DNA of 24,137 nucleotides from a virus. The position numbers and the translations under genes are program-made. The stretch covers positions 1 through 24,137 of IMG/VR virus record IMGVR_UViG_3300024511_000004, one strand, 5' to 3'. The notes under the pieces are model-generated. The model ran no database searches. It was not told the origin of the DNA and was given only the letters and a program-made list of their open reading frames with translations. Below, piece by piece: positions 13,612 through 20,717 of this stretch (positions within the stretch are counted from its first letter, which is position 1; every line of letters begins with the position of its first letter).

Positions 13612-14055
13612 TTACTGCTGCTCAAGGCGCCGCAGCGCCCTCATCATTGCGGCGCCGACATTCTTTTCGAGCGCACCGCCGCGCCCGTCTGCTGCGCGCT
13701 CGAGAAACTTGGGAGGCGTGCCCGTCATCCGAAACCGGTCTTTTACGCCTGGGAAGCCATAGAAACCCTCATGCGCCTGCGCCGCATAGGGCGCCTCGTA
13801 TCCACAGGTGACGGTCATGCTCTCGCCGCCTTTGGATGCCTCGCCCGGGGCAATGAAACCAGAGCCAGCAAGGTCGCCCGTCTCAACCGGGATGCCCGAG
13901 CGGGACGCCACCATGATGTGAGCCGCCTCATTCCGCAACACTGGCTCACAGTCTTTGAGGACCTCCTTGGACGCGCGCTGCAGGCGTCGGCGCACGGCTT
14001 CCATGCCCTCAATCTGAATGAACGCCCTGGCGGCGCCAATGTTGAGCCGTGCCAT
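13612..14055 (-). CDS. HK97 gp10-like neck/tail completion protein
   Basis: The product has 147 residues. The reading frame is open to 14130, but ATG 14055 is chosen: the family begins here (ARLNIGAARAFIQIEGMEAVRRRL) and the extra sequence would span a terminator. Motifs of the HK97 gp10-like family are VETGDLAGSGF (58-67), a YAAQAHEGFYGF segment (90-101) and PPKFLERAA (114-122). These proteins connect the neck to the tail tube. It is the first gene after the intrinsic terminator at 14095-14128 and carries copy C of the block-head motif directly upstream, so it may head its own transcript. Confidence 0.8.
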   Translation of the reverse strand: MARLNIGAARAFIQIEGMEAVRRRLQRASKEVLKDCEPVLRNEAAHIMVASRSGIPVETGDLAGSGFIAPGEASKGGESMTVTCGYEAPYAAQAHEGFYGFPGVKDRFRMTGTPPKFLERAADGRGGALEKNVGAAMMRALRRLEQQ

Positions 14056-14073
14056 TCCCCCACCTAAATGGGG
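14056..14073 (-). promoter_or_regulatory. Hairpin covering the ribosome site of the gp10-like gene
   Basis: On the minus strand CCCCCA (14074-14069), TTTAGG and TGGGGG (14062-14057) form a 6-bp stem with a 6-base loop, ending one base before ATG 14055. The only Shine-Dalgarno-like bases (AGG, GGGGG) lie in the loop or stem, so the fold would limit initiation. Its 5' arm is the core of block-head motif copy C. The pairing is seen; control of translation is inferred. Confidence 0.4.
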
Positions 14074-14082
14074 GCGCGTTTT
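14065..14082 (-). promoter_or_regulatory. Block-head motif, copy C, upstream of the tail block
   Basis: Minus strand AAAACGCGCCCCCATTTA, ending 9 bases before ATG 14055 of the gp10-like gene. It is identical to copy B at 17 of 18 positions, and lies between an intrinsic terminator and the first tail gene. Confidence 0.55.
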
Positions 14083-14094
14083 CGGTCTGGCGCG

Positions 14095-14128
14095 AAACAC
14101 AAGGGGCGCCCCGTTGCCAGGGCGCCCC
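14095..14128 (-). terminator. Intrinsic terminator after the neck fibre gene
   Basis: On the minus strand GGGGCGCCC (14128-14120), an 8-base loop and GGGCGCCCC (14111-14103) form a perfect 9-bp GC stem, followed by TTGTGTTT (14102-14095). It lies 22 bases past the stop of the fibre gene (14151). Together with motif copy C just downstream it separates the neck and tail blocks. Confidence 0.7.
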
Positions 14129-14150
14129 AAGTCACGGCGTCAGCCGAAGG

Positions 14151-16151
14151 CTAGGCCTTCTGGCCGAGGTCCTGGATGGCAACGCGCATGCTGCTCGCCG
14201 TCACTGCATAGCCGAGCCGGACAACCCGGTCCCCGGAGCCAAGCGACGAGTACGGCACGGCCAGTCCCGCGGAGCCGAGGTAGTAGGGCTCGCCAGCGGT
14301 GAGCCCGCTAAAGCCCGTCAACCAGCCTGCGCTCACATATGGCACCTGCTGGTTAATGTTGGGGGAACTCACGGTCAGCCCCACCACCCGCGCAGTAGCC
14401 GAGGACGAACACGAAGCAGGAGCGGCCTTGCCAGAGGAAATGATGTAGAGAGCGACCGGCCCGTTGTCTGCGCTGATGGACTGATGCGCCCAGAGGTCAC
14501 CACCGACCAGTGTCTGGTGGTTATGGTAGGCATCGCCAGTGCCAGTTCCATTGTGTGCAGCGTATGCGTTGCCGTTGCCTGCGGTGAGAGTATTCAGGGC
14601 CACGTTCGTGACAGATGCCTGCGTGGCGCTGCCCGCAATGGTGAACAGCGAAGGCAGGCCAGCGACCTTGACGCCGGACGCGCTCTTGCTGAGCGTGGCC
14701 CCATCGAGCTTGAGCTCAAGTCCGCCGTTGACGCCGTCGAACTCCATGCCGGCATCGGACTCCAGCTTTACGGCGATGTCGCCACCGGAGAACTCGAGGC
14801 CCTTGCCGCTGGCGAGGTCCACGCGCACGCCGTCGCCGTCCACGGACAGGCCGAAGGCAGACTGTACCTTGGCCGCCACAGCGTCGGCAACCAGCTCGAT
14901 GCCGTTGCCCACGTTGACGGACAGCTCGTTGCCGGACTTGGACAGCCCGTCGCCGGCCGTAATCTGGCCGAGCCCGGAGAACTGCACGAACGTCAGCGCA
15001 GTGGTGTTCAGCGTGATGTCGTTGTTCGTGATGAGGACCCACGTCGAGTCGCCGTAGACCGTGCCCTGCTCCACGAACACGCTCATCCCGTCCTTCACTT
15101 CGCTGGACGAGTCGGCATCCGTGGCCCGCGCCCAGGCGCCGGCAGCCACGACATAAATGCCATTGTTCTCTGCCGCAGTCTGGCCCGCCACGAGGACGCG
15201 CATGCCGGCAGTCAGCGACACGCCGTCAACCGACTGAGTGCCGGAGAGGGTGATGTTGCTGGTGGCAATGGCCTTGACCGGGGCCTTGACGTGGAAGCCG
15301 GACACCAGGCTGTCCGCGTAAGCCTGCATGTTGGCAACAACCGCCGCGTCCGCCGCCTGGAATGCAGAGGTCAGCGAGGCCGAAAGCGCCGAGTCCGCCG
15401 CCGCGTAGTTAGCGGCAAGCTGGCTGTCGGCCGCGATGCGAGCCGCAGTCTCGGTGCTCAGGTTGTTGGTCAGCGTGGTGTCAGCGGCAATGCGAGCCGC
15501 CTCCTCCGCGTCGATGTCGCCCTGGAGAGCCGTGTCAGCGCTGGCCCGAGCGTTCGCCTCGTTGCTAATCGACACGCCGAGAGACGTCACCGCCGCGATG
15601 CGAGCGGCCTCCTCCGCGTCGATGTCCGCCTGCAGAGCCGTGTCGGCGGCAATGCGCGCGGTCTCCTCATCAGCCAGGTCGGTCGTCAGTCCGCTGATGG
15701 CGTTAGCGCGGGCCGTCTCCTCCGCGTCGATTTCCGCCTGCAGCGCCGCGTCAGCAGCAGCGCGGGTGGTGGCCTCGGTGTTGAGGTTGTTTCCGAGCGT
15801 GGTGTCAGCCGCGGCGCGCGCAGTCGCCTCCGCGGTGATGTTGCTCTGCAGGGTGGTGTCTGCGCTGGCGCGGGTGTTGGCCTCGGCCGTGATGGCCGCG
15901 TTCACGGTGGCAACGTCGGCAGCACGCGCCGCGGCCTCAGTGGCCAGCCCGCTGTCGACGTAAGCCTTGCGGGCCGCGCTGTTCGCGCCGACCGGGGCGC
16001 CCAGGTTGGCAATGTCCGCGCCGCCCACGTCGAGCGCCACGCCGGACACGCCAGAGAGAGTCACCTTGCCGAGCGAAAGCTCGTCAGTCGCCGCCTGCTC
16101 CTGGCTGTAGCCCTCAGTGGTGTTGAAGAAAATGAACTTGCGAATAGCCAT
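14151..16151 (-). CDS. Fibre protein with ten 18-residue coiled repeats, encoded in the neck block
   Basis: This 666-residue protein starts at ATG 16151 with GGTGA upstream. Residues 1-68 are an anchor region (AIRKFIFFNTTEGYSQ; LGAPVGANSAARKAYVDSG), similar to phage fibre N-termini. Residues 69-248 are ten helical repeats. Residues about 285-395 match a common fibre domain (ATSNITLSGTQSVDGV, MRVLVAGQTAAENNGIYVV, then WVLITNNDITLNTTALTFVQF). Beta-rich shaft sequence follows. Residues 587-666 are a small beta module (VVGLTVSS, SGLTAGEPYYLGSAG, GYAVTASSMRVAIQDLG) that also ends the protein at 16849-17715. Its place among connector genes, not after the tape measure, suggests a neck/collar whisker or head fibre rather than a tail-tip fibre. 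Confidence 0.75.
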   Translation of the reverse strand: MAIRKFIFFNTTEGYSQEQAATDELSLGKVTLSGVSGVALDVGGADIANLGAPVGANSAARKAYVDSGLATEAAARAADVATVNAAITAEANTRASADTTLQSNITAEATARAAADTTLGNNLNTEATTRAAADAALQAEIDAEETARANAISGLTTDLADEETARIAADTALQADIDAEEAARIAAVTSLGVSISNEANARASADTALQGDIDAEEAARIAADTTLTNNLSTETAARIAADSQLAANYAAADSALSASLTSAFQAADAAVVANMQAYADSLVSGFHVKAPVKAIATSNITLSGTQSVDGVSLTAGMRVLVAGQTAAENNGIYVVAAGAWARATDADSSSEVKDGMSVFVEQGTVYGDSTWVLITNNDITLNTTALTFVQFSGLGQITAGDGLSKSGNELSVNVGNGIELVADAVAAKVQSAFGLSVDGDGVRVDLASGKGLEFSGGDIAVKLESDAGMEFDGVNGGLELKLDGATLSKSASGVKVAGLPSLFTIAGSATQASVTNVALNTLTAGNGNAYAAHNGTGTGDAYHNHQTLVGGDLWAHQSISADNGPVALYIISSGKAAPASCSSSATARVVGLTVSSPNINQQVPYVSAGWLTGFSGLTAGEPYYLGSAGLAVPYSSLGSGDRVVRLGYAVTASSMRVAIQDLGQKA
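15408..15947 (-). repeat. Ten tandem 54-base (18-residue) repeats in the fibre gene
   Basis: Units read (I/L)-x-x-E-x-x-x-R-x-x-A-D-x-x-L-x-x-(N/D), for example ITAEANTRASADTTLQSN and IDAEEAARIAADTTLTNN, running without gaps from residue 69 to 248. A degenerate eleventh (AAADSALSASL) follows. Eighteen residues equal five turns of an alpha helix (one hendecad plus one heptad), so the hydrophobic stripe stays nearly parallel to the axis, as expected for a long trimeric rod. Copy number is likely to vary between relatives. Confidence 0.85.
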
Positions 16152-16174
16152 TGCGTCACCCGATGGGTAAGAGG

Positions 16175-16197
16175 CCGCCCAGGCCAGCCCCGGGCGG
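16175..16197 (-). repeat. Hairpin in the gap before the fibre gene
   Basis: CCGCCC (16175-16180) and GGGCGG (16192-16197) can form a 6-bp stem with an 11-base loop in the 62-base gap between the stop at 16214 and the fibre start at 16151. No T-run follows on the minus strand, so it is not called a terminator. It might protect the mRNA end or have no function. Confidence 0.3.
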
Positions 16198-16213
16198 TTG
16201 CCGCTTTGTCGTC

Positions 16214-16633
16214 TTAGGCCTGCTTATGGAGTGCGCCCGTCACGTCATCGAAGGAATAGTCCTTGAGGACGATTCCTAAGCGGTCTTCAACCGCCTTGAC
16301 GGTGGCTTGATACTGCTTCTGAGCCTCGCCGGACTTCTGTGCCACGGCGCGAGCCTCGTTCGTCATTTTACTCAACTTCCCCTCGGGGTCAATCTTGCGG
16401 AGGTAGGCGTCCCGCTGCTGGTTCCGAACGTGGGACTCTGCCGCCCAGCGCACCGTCTCGGACTCATAGAGCCGCAAGTGCAGTCGCTCCTCCGTCGTCA
16501 GCGCCAGCAAGCGCACCGGCTCGGCCGCTTTGGACTTAGCGCCGCCCTTGCCTTTGCCCTTCACCGCCGCCGGCTTCGCCGCGCCCTTGTCCGCCGCCTT
16601 CACTGCCGTCTTCGCCTTAGCCTTGCTTGACAT
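16214..16633 (-). CDS. Neck-region protein with lysine/alanine-rich tail, unknown function
   Basis: This 139-residue protein starts at ATG 16633, overlapping the previous gene by 17 bases. Residues 1-38 are a Lys/Ala repeat stretch (SKAKAKTAVKAADKGAAKPAAVKGKGKGG by composition), strongly basic and probably disordered, like a histone H1 tail. Residues 42-139 are helical and charged (TTEERLHLRLYESETVRWAAESHVRNQQRDAYLRKIDPEGK in composition), with a C-terminal IVLKDYSFDDVTGAL. I do not recognise the family. The basic tail could bind DNA or acidic capsid or connector surfaces. It lies between a DUF5659-like gene and the fibre gene. Confidence 0.7.
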   Translation of the reverse strand: MSSKAKAKTAVKAADKGAAKPAAVKGKGKGGAKSKAAEPVRLLALTTEERLHLRLYESETVRWAAESHVRNQQRDAYLRKIDPEGKLSKMTNEARAVAQKSGEAQKQYQATVKAVEDRLGIVLKDYSFDDVTGALHKQA

Positions 16634-16856
16634 TGTGTCCCCTTAGTGTCCGGTCGCGTAGGTGCCGAAACGACTCGAAGTACCGGAAAAACTCCGAGCG
16701 CGTGAACTCCAGCTCGAGCGCGTCCGCCTCCTCTGGCGCTAGCGCGAACTCAAAGGACGCGCGGTTGCGCGTCTTGACGTGTACGGCCGACAGCAAGACG
16801 CCGCTGTGGACGAGGTACGCCGCAAAGCCGATTTTCTCTGTGCGGAAACTAACCAA
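16617..16856 (-). CDS. Small DUF5659-like phage protein
   Basis: This 79-residue protein begins at a TTG start (16856) inside the stop region of the previous gene (overlap 8 bases), with no strong Shine-Dalgarno, so it is probably translated by coupling. The sequence (IGFAAYLVHSGVLLSAV, then ASFEFALAPEEADALELEF) resembles the short beta-hairpin proteins called DUF5659 that are scattered through phage structural regions. Function unknown. The match is from memory of the pattern and was not searched. Confidence 0.6.
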   Translation of the reverse strand: MVSFRTEKIGFAAYLVHSGVLLSAVHVKTRNRASFEFALAPEEADALELEFTRSEFFRYFESFRHLRDRTLRGHNVKQG

Positions 16857-17715
16857 GGCGCACCAGGTGGGGCGACGGCGTCAACTCCAGCAGCGCAGGC
16901 CCCAGAGCCACGCCCACCACCTGGACAAAGGCAACGCCGGACGGCGAGGCCGCCGCCGTTGGCGCCGTTGTCGTGGGGCGTCCGTTAAGCCCGACAAACA
17001 CAAGACGCCCAGGCACCAGCGGAGGCAGGCCCAAGGAAGACAGGTTGCAGATGCCGGACCGCTGCACCATTGCCACCGTGTCCGCCGGCTTGCTTACCAG
17101 CAGCCCCAGCACCGGCACGCCGGCCGAGCTGGACGGGTCTGCCGTCGTCACTACCGGAGTCCCGCTTGAGTCCGTAGCGCCAACCGTCACCAGCGCCCCG
17201 GGGACGTCGGTGTCCAGGCACAGCGCCTCAAAGGCGCTCGAGGCCGCGCTACCGCCGGCAATGCCGCCGCCGACGACAGGCGGCGCGCTGGAGGCGTCCG
17301 AGGAATACTGCGCCTCGACGTTGAGGCTCCACAGCGGACGGTCCGAGCCGTCTGTCGGTAGCCGGAAGGGCGCGGACTCGCGCACCTTCACGAAGACATA
17401 CGGCGACAGGGCGGGCAGGGTGAGGGCCGAGTGGACGCCAAACGCCAGGGACTGGCCCGTCGCGTGGTCCTCGCGCGGACCGCGCACCAGCACCTGACAG
17501 GTGGCGCGCATGTAGACGCTGCGCGAGCCGATGTAGGGCTCTGCGTTGCTGCCGCCAGTGGAGAGGATGGCCACGGCCACGTCAGGCACCGTGAAGTCGT
17601 CATCCTCTGGCAACGCACCGAGGAACAGGTTTCGCGGCACGGTCGGCGGGCGCGCGAGGCCCAAGTCTGCAGCCTCCAGCACCAGCGCCAGGTCCGCGGC
17701 CACGTCTCGCACCAT
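16849..17715 (-). CDS. Tail-terminator/minor capsid-like protein with extra C-terminal beta module
   Basis: This 288-residue protein starts at ATG 17715, 2 bases after the previous stop. Residues 1-140 resemble the phage minor-capsid/tail-terminator family: a helical start, LFLGALPEDDDFTVPDVAVAILSTGG, MRATCQVLVRGPREDHATG, then PLWSLNVEAQYSS. Such proteins cap the tail tube at the neck. After a Gly/Ser/Pro linker (about 140-162) comes a second part. Its end (199-288: VPVLGLLVSKPADTVAMVQ, LPPLVPGRLVFVGLNGRP, VVGVALGPALLEL) has the same layout as the C-terminus of the fibre at 14151-16151. The fusion makes it about twice the usual terminator length, and the extra module may project from the neck. 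Confidence 0.7.
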   Translation of the reverse strand: MVRDVAADLALVLEAADLGLARPPTVPRNLFLGALPEDDDFTVPDVAVAILSTGGSNAEPYIGSRSVYMRATCQVLVRGPREDHATGQSLAFGVHSALTLPALSPYVFVKVRESAPFRLPTDGSDRPLWSLNVEAQYSSDASSAPPVVGGGIAGGSAASSAFEALCLDTDVPGALVTVGATDSSGTPVVTTADPSSSAGVPVLGLLVSKPADTVAMVQRSGICNLSSLGLPPLVPGRLVFVGLNGRPTTTAPTAAASPSGVAFVQVVGVALGPALLELTPSPHLVRLG

Positions 17716-17717
17716 GG

Positions 17718-18041
17718 TTAGAACCAGACCTTCCGGTATTGCGTCAGCCCCGCGCCGTCCACGTAGAAGCCGATAGAGAGCGGGCGCCGAGCGCGGTTAA
17801 AGTCTCCCGCGGGCTCGCCGGGAAACCAGACGCGGGAGTTCAACGTGATGGCCGCGTCGGTGTAGACGACATGAGTGGCCTGCGCTTCCTGCCCCTTGGC
17901 GTCACGGATGAGCTTCTGCAGCGGCTGAATGCGCGCCCGAGCCGTCGCGGCCGGCCCCATCACCGGCTTTCCGTAGGCGTCCCGGCCGGTGAGCTCGGCC
18001 ACCGTGATGGTCTGCCGGAACAGGTGCGCGGGCGTTCCCAT
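17718..18041 (-). CDS. Head closure protein (SPP1 gp16-like head-tail joining)
   Basis: This 107-residue protein starts at ATG 18041, sharing one base with the previous stop (TGATG). It has the short all-beta pattern of head-tail joining proteins: FRQTITVAELTGRDAYGKPVMG, ARARIQPLQKLIRDAKGQEAQATHVVYTD, ending in the GAGLTQYRKVWF strand. It would close the portal channel after packaging. Its place after the adaptor gene is standard. Confidence 0.8.
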   Translation of the reverse strand: MGTPAHLFRQTITVAELTGRDAYGKPVMGPAATARARIQPLQKLIRDAKGQEAQATHVVYTDAAITLNSRVWFPGEPAGDFNRARRPLSIGFYVDGAGLTQYRKVWF

Positions 18042-18691
18042 CAGGACACCCGCAAAGAACGGTAAGGGGCCAGCACGGACTCCACCTCGGGCAGCACCAG
18101 CGAGGGCAGGGCGGCGCGGTATGAGACGGACCAGTCTCCGAGGCCCTCACTTGCCACGTTGGGGTCGATGGCGCGGCGCCGCAGCATGCCGGCGGCGACC
18201 AGCACCGCCGCCTCTTGCACGTCCTCGGGCAGCGTCACCGTAAGCGCCGCGTTGAGCGCCTTCTGCCCTGGCGTCACATAGCCTGCCGTATAGGTGACGA
18301 CGATGCCATCCGAGCGCCCGACATTGTCCGCGGGGCCGTAGGTGATGCGGCCCATGTAAGCGCCCGTGTCCAACCACACGCCGCCGCGCCGAAGCACCAG
18401 GCCGGCGTCCGCCATTGCGCCCAACGACTCAAACCCAGCAGCGTCCACCGCCGTCCCGCCCTCCGTCACGCTGGCGATGCTGATGATGGGGGCGCGGTCC
18501 AACAGCAACAGCGGCCGCCCGTAGCCGGCCGGGTACTCCGTCACCGTGGCGCGCTCAAACGGCCGCCCGCAATAGCGCGCAATAGCCCGGGACGCCGCCG
18601 TCACGGCGCGCTGCACCTGGGCATCATCCGCCACGCCGAGGTCTCCCGCGACGGTGGAGGCCAGACAGAGGTCAATCGCGCTCGCGGGCAT
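18041..18691 (-). CDS. Head-tail adaptor (HK97 gp6/SPP1 gp15-like)
   Basis: This 216-residue protein starts at ATG 18691, with GGAGGT 6-7 bases upstream. An early helix QVQRAVTAASRAIARYCGRPFE and a LLLDRAPIISIASVTEGG segment followed by VVTYTAGY fit the helical connector proteins that bind under the portal (HK97 gp6/SPP1 gp15 type). The C-terminus has PEDVQEAAVLVAAGMLRRR and GDWSVSYRAALPSLVLPEVESVLAPYRSL, common in this family. It is the first gene after the capsid terminator, whose T-tract lies only 18 bases before its start codon. Confidence 0.8.
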   Translation of the reverse strand: MPASAIDLCLASTVAGDLGVADDAQVQRAVTAASRAIARYCGRPFERATVTEYPAGYGRPLLLLDRAPIISIASVTEGGTAVDAAGFESLGAMADAGLVLRRGGVWLDTGAYMGRITYGPADNVGRSDGIVVTYTAGYVTPGQKALNAALTVTLPEDVQEAAVLVAAGMLRRRAIDPNVASEGLGDWSVSYRAALPSLVLPEVESVLAPYRSLRVS

Positions 18692-18708
18692 GCACTACCT
18701 CCAACAAC

Positions 18709-18748
18709 AAAAACGCTGCCGGCGCCGGTCGACCGGACACCGGCAGCG
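18709..18748 (-). terminator. Strong intrinsic terminator after the major capsid gene
   Basis: On the minus strand CGCTGCCGG (18748-18740) pairs with CCGGCAGCG (18722-18714) in a 9-bp stem. The loop contains a self-complementary CCGGTCGACCGG. TTTTTGTTGTT (from 18713) follows. A second hairpin, CTCCGT with ACGGAG (18750-18755 and 18763-18768), lies just before it. It should uncouple high capsid expression from the connector genes. Confidence 0.8.
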
Positions 18749-18769
18749 ACTCCGTGGGGGAGACGGAGA

Positions 18770-19843
18770 TTAGGAGTCGGAGATGACGGAAAAGGCCTTG
18801 TCGTGCCGCAGCTTGAAGTCCACGCGGACGATGGCGCGGATGACAGTCTCGTCATACGCGGCCCGAGCGTCCGGGTGCAGGCTGACGTTCACGTCCCGAT
18901 CCACGCCGTACAGGAAGTGCCGGAAGTCGCCGAAGACCAGCTTAGTGGTCGGGATGCGCGTCGACACCACAAAGGGCATGCCGCGCAGCGTCTTCGCGCC
19001 GAGCATCTCATCACGGAACACCCACCCGCCCGCATCACGCAGGCCCATCAGCTTCGAGGCCTTGTCCGGGGACATCAGCCACGACGGCGAGGTGATGGAC
19101 ACGTCAGACGCCAGCACCAGCTCCACAGCCTGGTCGATGTCGTCGATGTAGTTGGCAACGCTGGTGCCCGAACGCACAAACACGTTCGAGGCGTTGACCT
19201 GGGCCAGCAGGCCGGTCGGCTGGTTATTGAGGCCAGTGCCGTTGATGGCCGCAGCGTCCACGCCGTGGGCCATGGCCGTCCGCGCCTCCTCGCCGATGAA
19301 TGCGTCACCGACGGCGGGGTTACGGATGAGGTCGTTCGAAAGGTTGATGAGCGCCATGCCCTTCTTCGCGCGGAGGATGACCTTGCCGAAGACGGGCTTC
19401 GTCTCGGCAGTCGTGTCGCCCTCGCCAATCCACGTCAGCGAAGCGCCGGTCAACTGCTTGGGAATCTCGAGCTGGTAACTGAACGGCACCATCTGCACGC
19501 CGAGCTTGTCCAGAATGGACACGGGGCGCAGGAACTCGATGACGTCGGAGGCGTACTGGATGGGCACCAGGGCGCCGGCCGAGTCGAGCACCGACTCCTG
19601 GACCGCCTTGGCCATGTCCGCGCCGCCGAAGCGGGCCGCGTTCTTCGTCAGCTCGTCCCGGCCACCGCCGCGGTTGTTGCCAACGGCCTTGAGGAACGCG
19701 CCGAAGGTGGCCGCCGACTTGAAGGCCGAGAACTTCGCCGGCTCCTCCGTCTTCGTCACCAGCGCCTGCCGCTCGCCGCGGGACTTCTCCACAATCTCAG
19801 CCGCGACCATCTTCGCCACATCCTGCATCTGCTCGGGGTTCAT
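18770..19843 (-). CDS. Major capsid protein, HK97 fold
   Basis: The product has 357 residues from ATG 19843, with AAGGAG 5 bases upstream. A start at 20023 is rejected because it would lie in the protease. The N-terminal helical ~75 residues (NPEQMQDVAKMVAAEIVEK) may act as a scaffold delta domain. The HK97-type core then begins: SAGALVPIQYASDVIEFLRPVSIL, EIPKQLTGASLTWIGEGDTTAETKPVF, RAKKGMALINLSNDLIRNPAV, and near the end LVFGDFRHFLYGVDRDVNVSL. It overlaps the protease by 4 bases (ATGA). Subunits form the icosahedral shell. The terminator that follows fits a need for high expression. Confidence 0.9.
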   Translation of the reverse strand: MNPEQMQDVAKMVAAEIVEKSRGERQALVTKTEEPAKFSAFKSAATFGAFLKAVGNNRGGGRDELTKNAARFGGADMAKAVQESVLDSAGALVPIQYASDVIEFLRPVSILDKLGVQMVPFSYQLEIPKQLTGASLTWIGEGDTTAETKPVFGKVILRAKKGMALINLSNDLIRNPAVGDAFIGEEARTAMAHGVDAAAINGTGLNNQPTGLLAQVNASNVFVRSGTSVANYIDDIDQAVELVLASDVSITSPSWLMSPDKASKLMGLRDAGGWVFRDEMLGAKTLRGMPFVVSTRIPTTKLVFGDFRHFLYGVDRDVNVSLHPDARAAYDETVIRAIVRVDFKLRHDKAFSVISDS

Positions 19844-20709
19844 GCCTGCTCCTTCAAGTGGGACAGCGTGAGGGCGGCCAGCTCTCGCGCCAGCTCCTCT
19901 AGGTTGGGGGTCTGCTCTGCAGCGGGCTTCGATGCTTCCGGCGCCGCCGCCTCGGCCGCCGAAGTCTCCTGGGCAGGTTGCTCGGAAGGCTCGGCCTCCC
20001 ACGCAGTCACCTCGCCGCCGCACTCAGGGCATGCAGGCACGGTCGTCTGCCACTCGCACGCACCGCACTTGATGACGGCGCCGCCCGCCTTTGCCGCCTC
20101 TACCGGCGCCACATCCAATGGAAGACCCTCAGACGGAACGTCTGCCGCAGCCTCGCTCGCATCCTTCGCCGCAAGCGCAGCCAGCACCCGCGCCGTCACA
20201 AGGTCGGCCATGCGCTCGGCGGCCGCGTCAGCCTCGAGCCCCTTCACGCGGAGGGCGCGCTGATTCCCAGGCACCACGACGACAGAGATTTCAAGCAATT
20301 CCTGGGAGAGCGAGTCATACCCGCCCAGTTCGTTCTGCTTGAAATCCTGCATCACGTAGCGGACGGACACAGCATTGAGGAACCCGCCCGCCACCTTCGC
20401 TTCAACCTTGCGCGCGAACTCGTCGTCCTGGTCGAACTGGATGTCGACCATGAGCGCGTCCCCGTCCACGTAGGCGAGGCCCTTGCCGATAGGCAGGATG
20501 GGAGCGCCCGACTCGAGGCCCGCACCCTCATCGTGCTGATACAGCACGACGGGGTTTGCGTTGTAGGCGTCCAGCTTCCAGCCGGCCACGCTCACGCGGT
20601 CCTGATAGCGGTCCACCTCGCCGTCGTTCGCACGGAACGTATACAGCGTGCCGGACTTGGAGTCGGCCGCTGCCTTAGTGGCAAGGTTGAACGTCTTTAG
20701 GCGCTGCAT
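19840..20709 (-). CDS. Prohead protease with zinc ribbon and scaffold-like C-terminus
   Basis: This 289-residue protein starts at ATG 20709, with AGG sequences upstream in the block-head motif. Residues 10-155 match the HK97-family (U35) prohead serine protease: H59 in LYQHD, S115 in LNAVSVRY, and E140 in ELLEISVVVVPGN. Residues 160-210 are helical and Ala-rich. Residues 215-230 hold C215, C218, C227 and C230 (CGAC and CPEC), a zinc-ribbon pattern. The rest is acidic and Pro/Ala-rich, ending in a LEELARELAALTLSHL helix. No separate scaffold gene is present, so the C-terminal half may act as the scaffold. The zinc ribbon is unusual for this family. Confidence 0.85.
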   Translation of the reverse strand: MQRLKTFNLATKAAADSKSGTLYTFRANDGEVDRYQDRVSVAGWKLDAYNANPVVLYQHDEGAGLESGAPILPIGKGLAYVDGDALMVDIQFDQDDEFARKVEAKVAGGFLNAVSVRYVMQDFKQNELGGYDSLSQELLEISVVVVPGNQRALRVKGLEADAAAERMADLVTARVLAALAAKDASEAAADVPSEGLPLDVAPVEAAKAGGAVIKCGACEWQTTVPACPECGGEVTAWEAEPSEQPAQETSAAEAAAPEASKPAAEQTPNLEELARELAALTLSHLKEQA

Positions 20710-20717
20710 CCTGCGCC

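Noticed and set aside
15408-15947. CRISPR-like array because of regular 54-base repeats
   Set aside because: The repeats are coding, in frame, with no spacers; they encode an 18-residue protein repeat.
14049-16217. 722-codon open frame on the plus strand
   Set aside because: It lies fully antisense to the repeat fibre gene, has no ribosome site or family-like sequence, and is the usual result of high GC at third positions opposite a repetitive gene.
18215-20263. 682-codon plus-strand open frame over the capsid and protease
   Set aside because: Antisense to clearly recognised head genes; the translation is His/Arg/Val-rich with no domain pattern.
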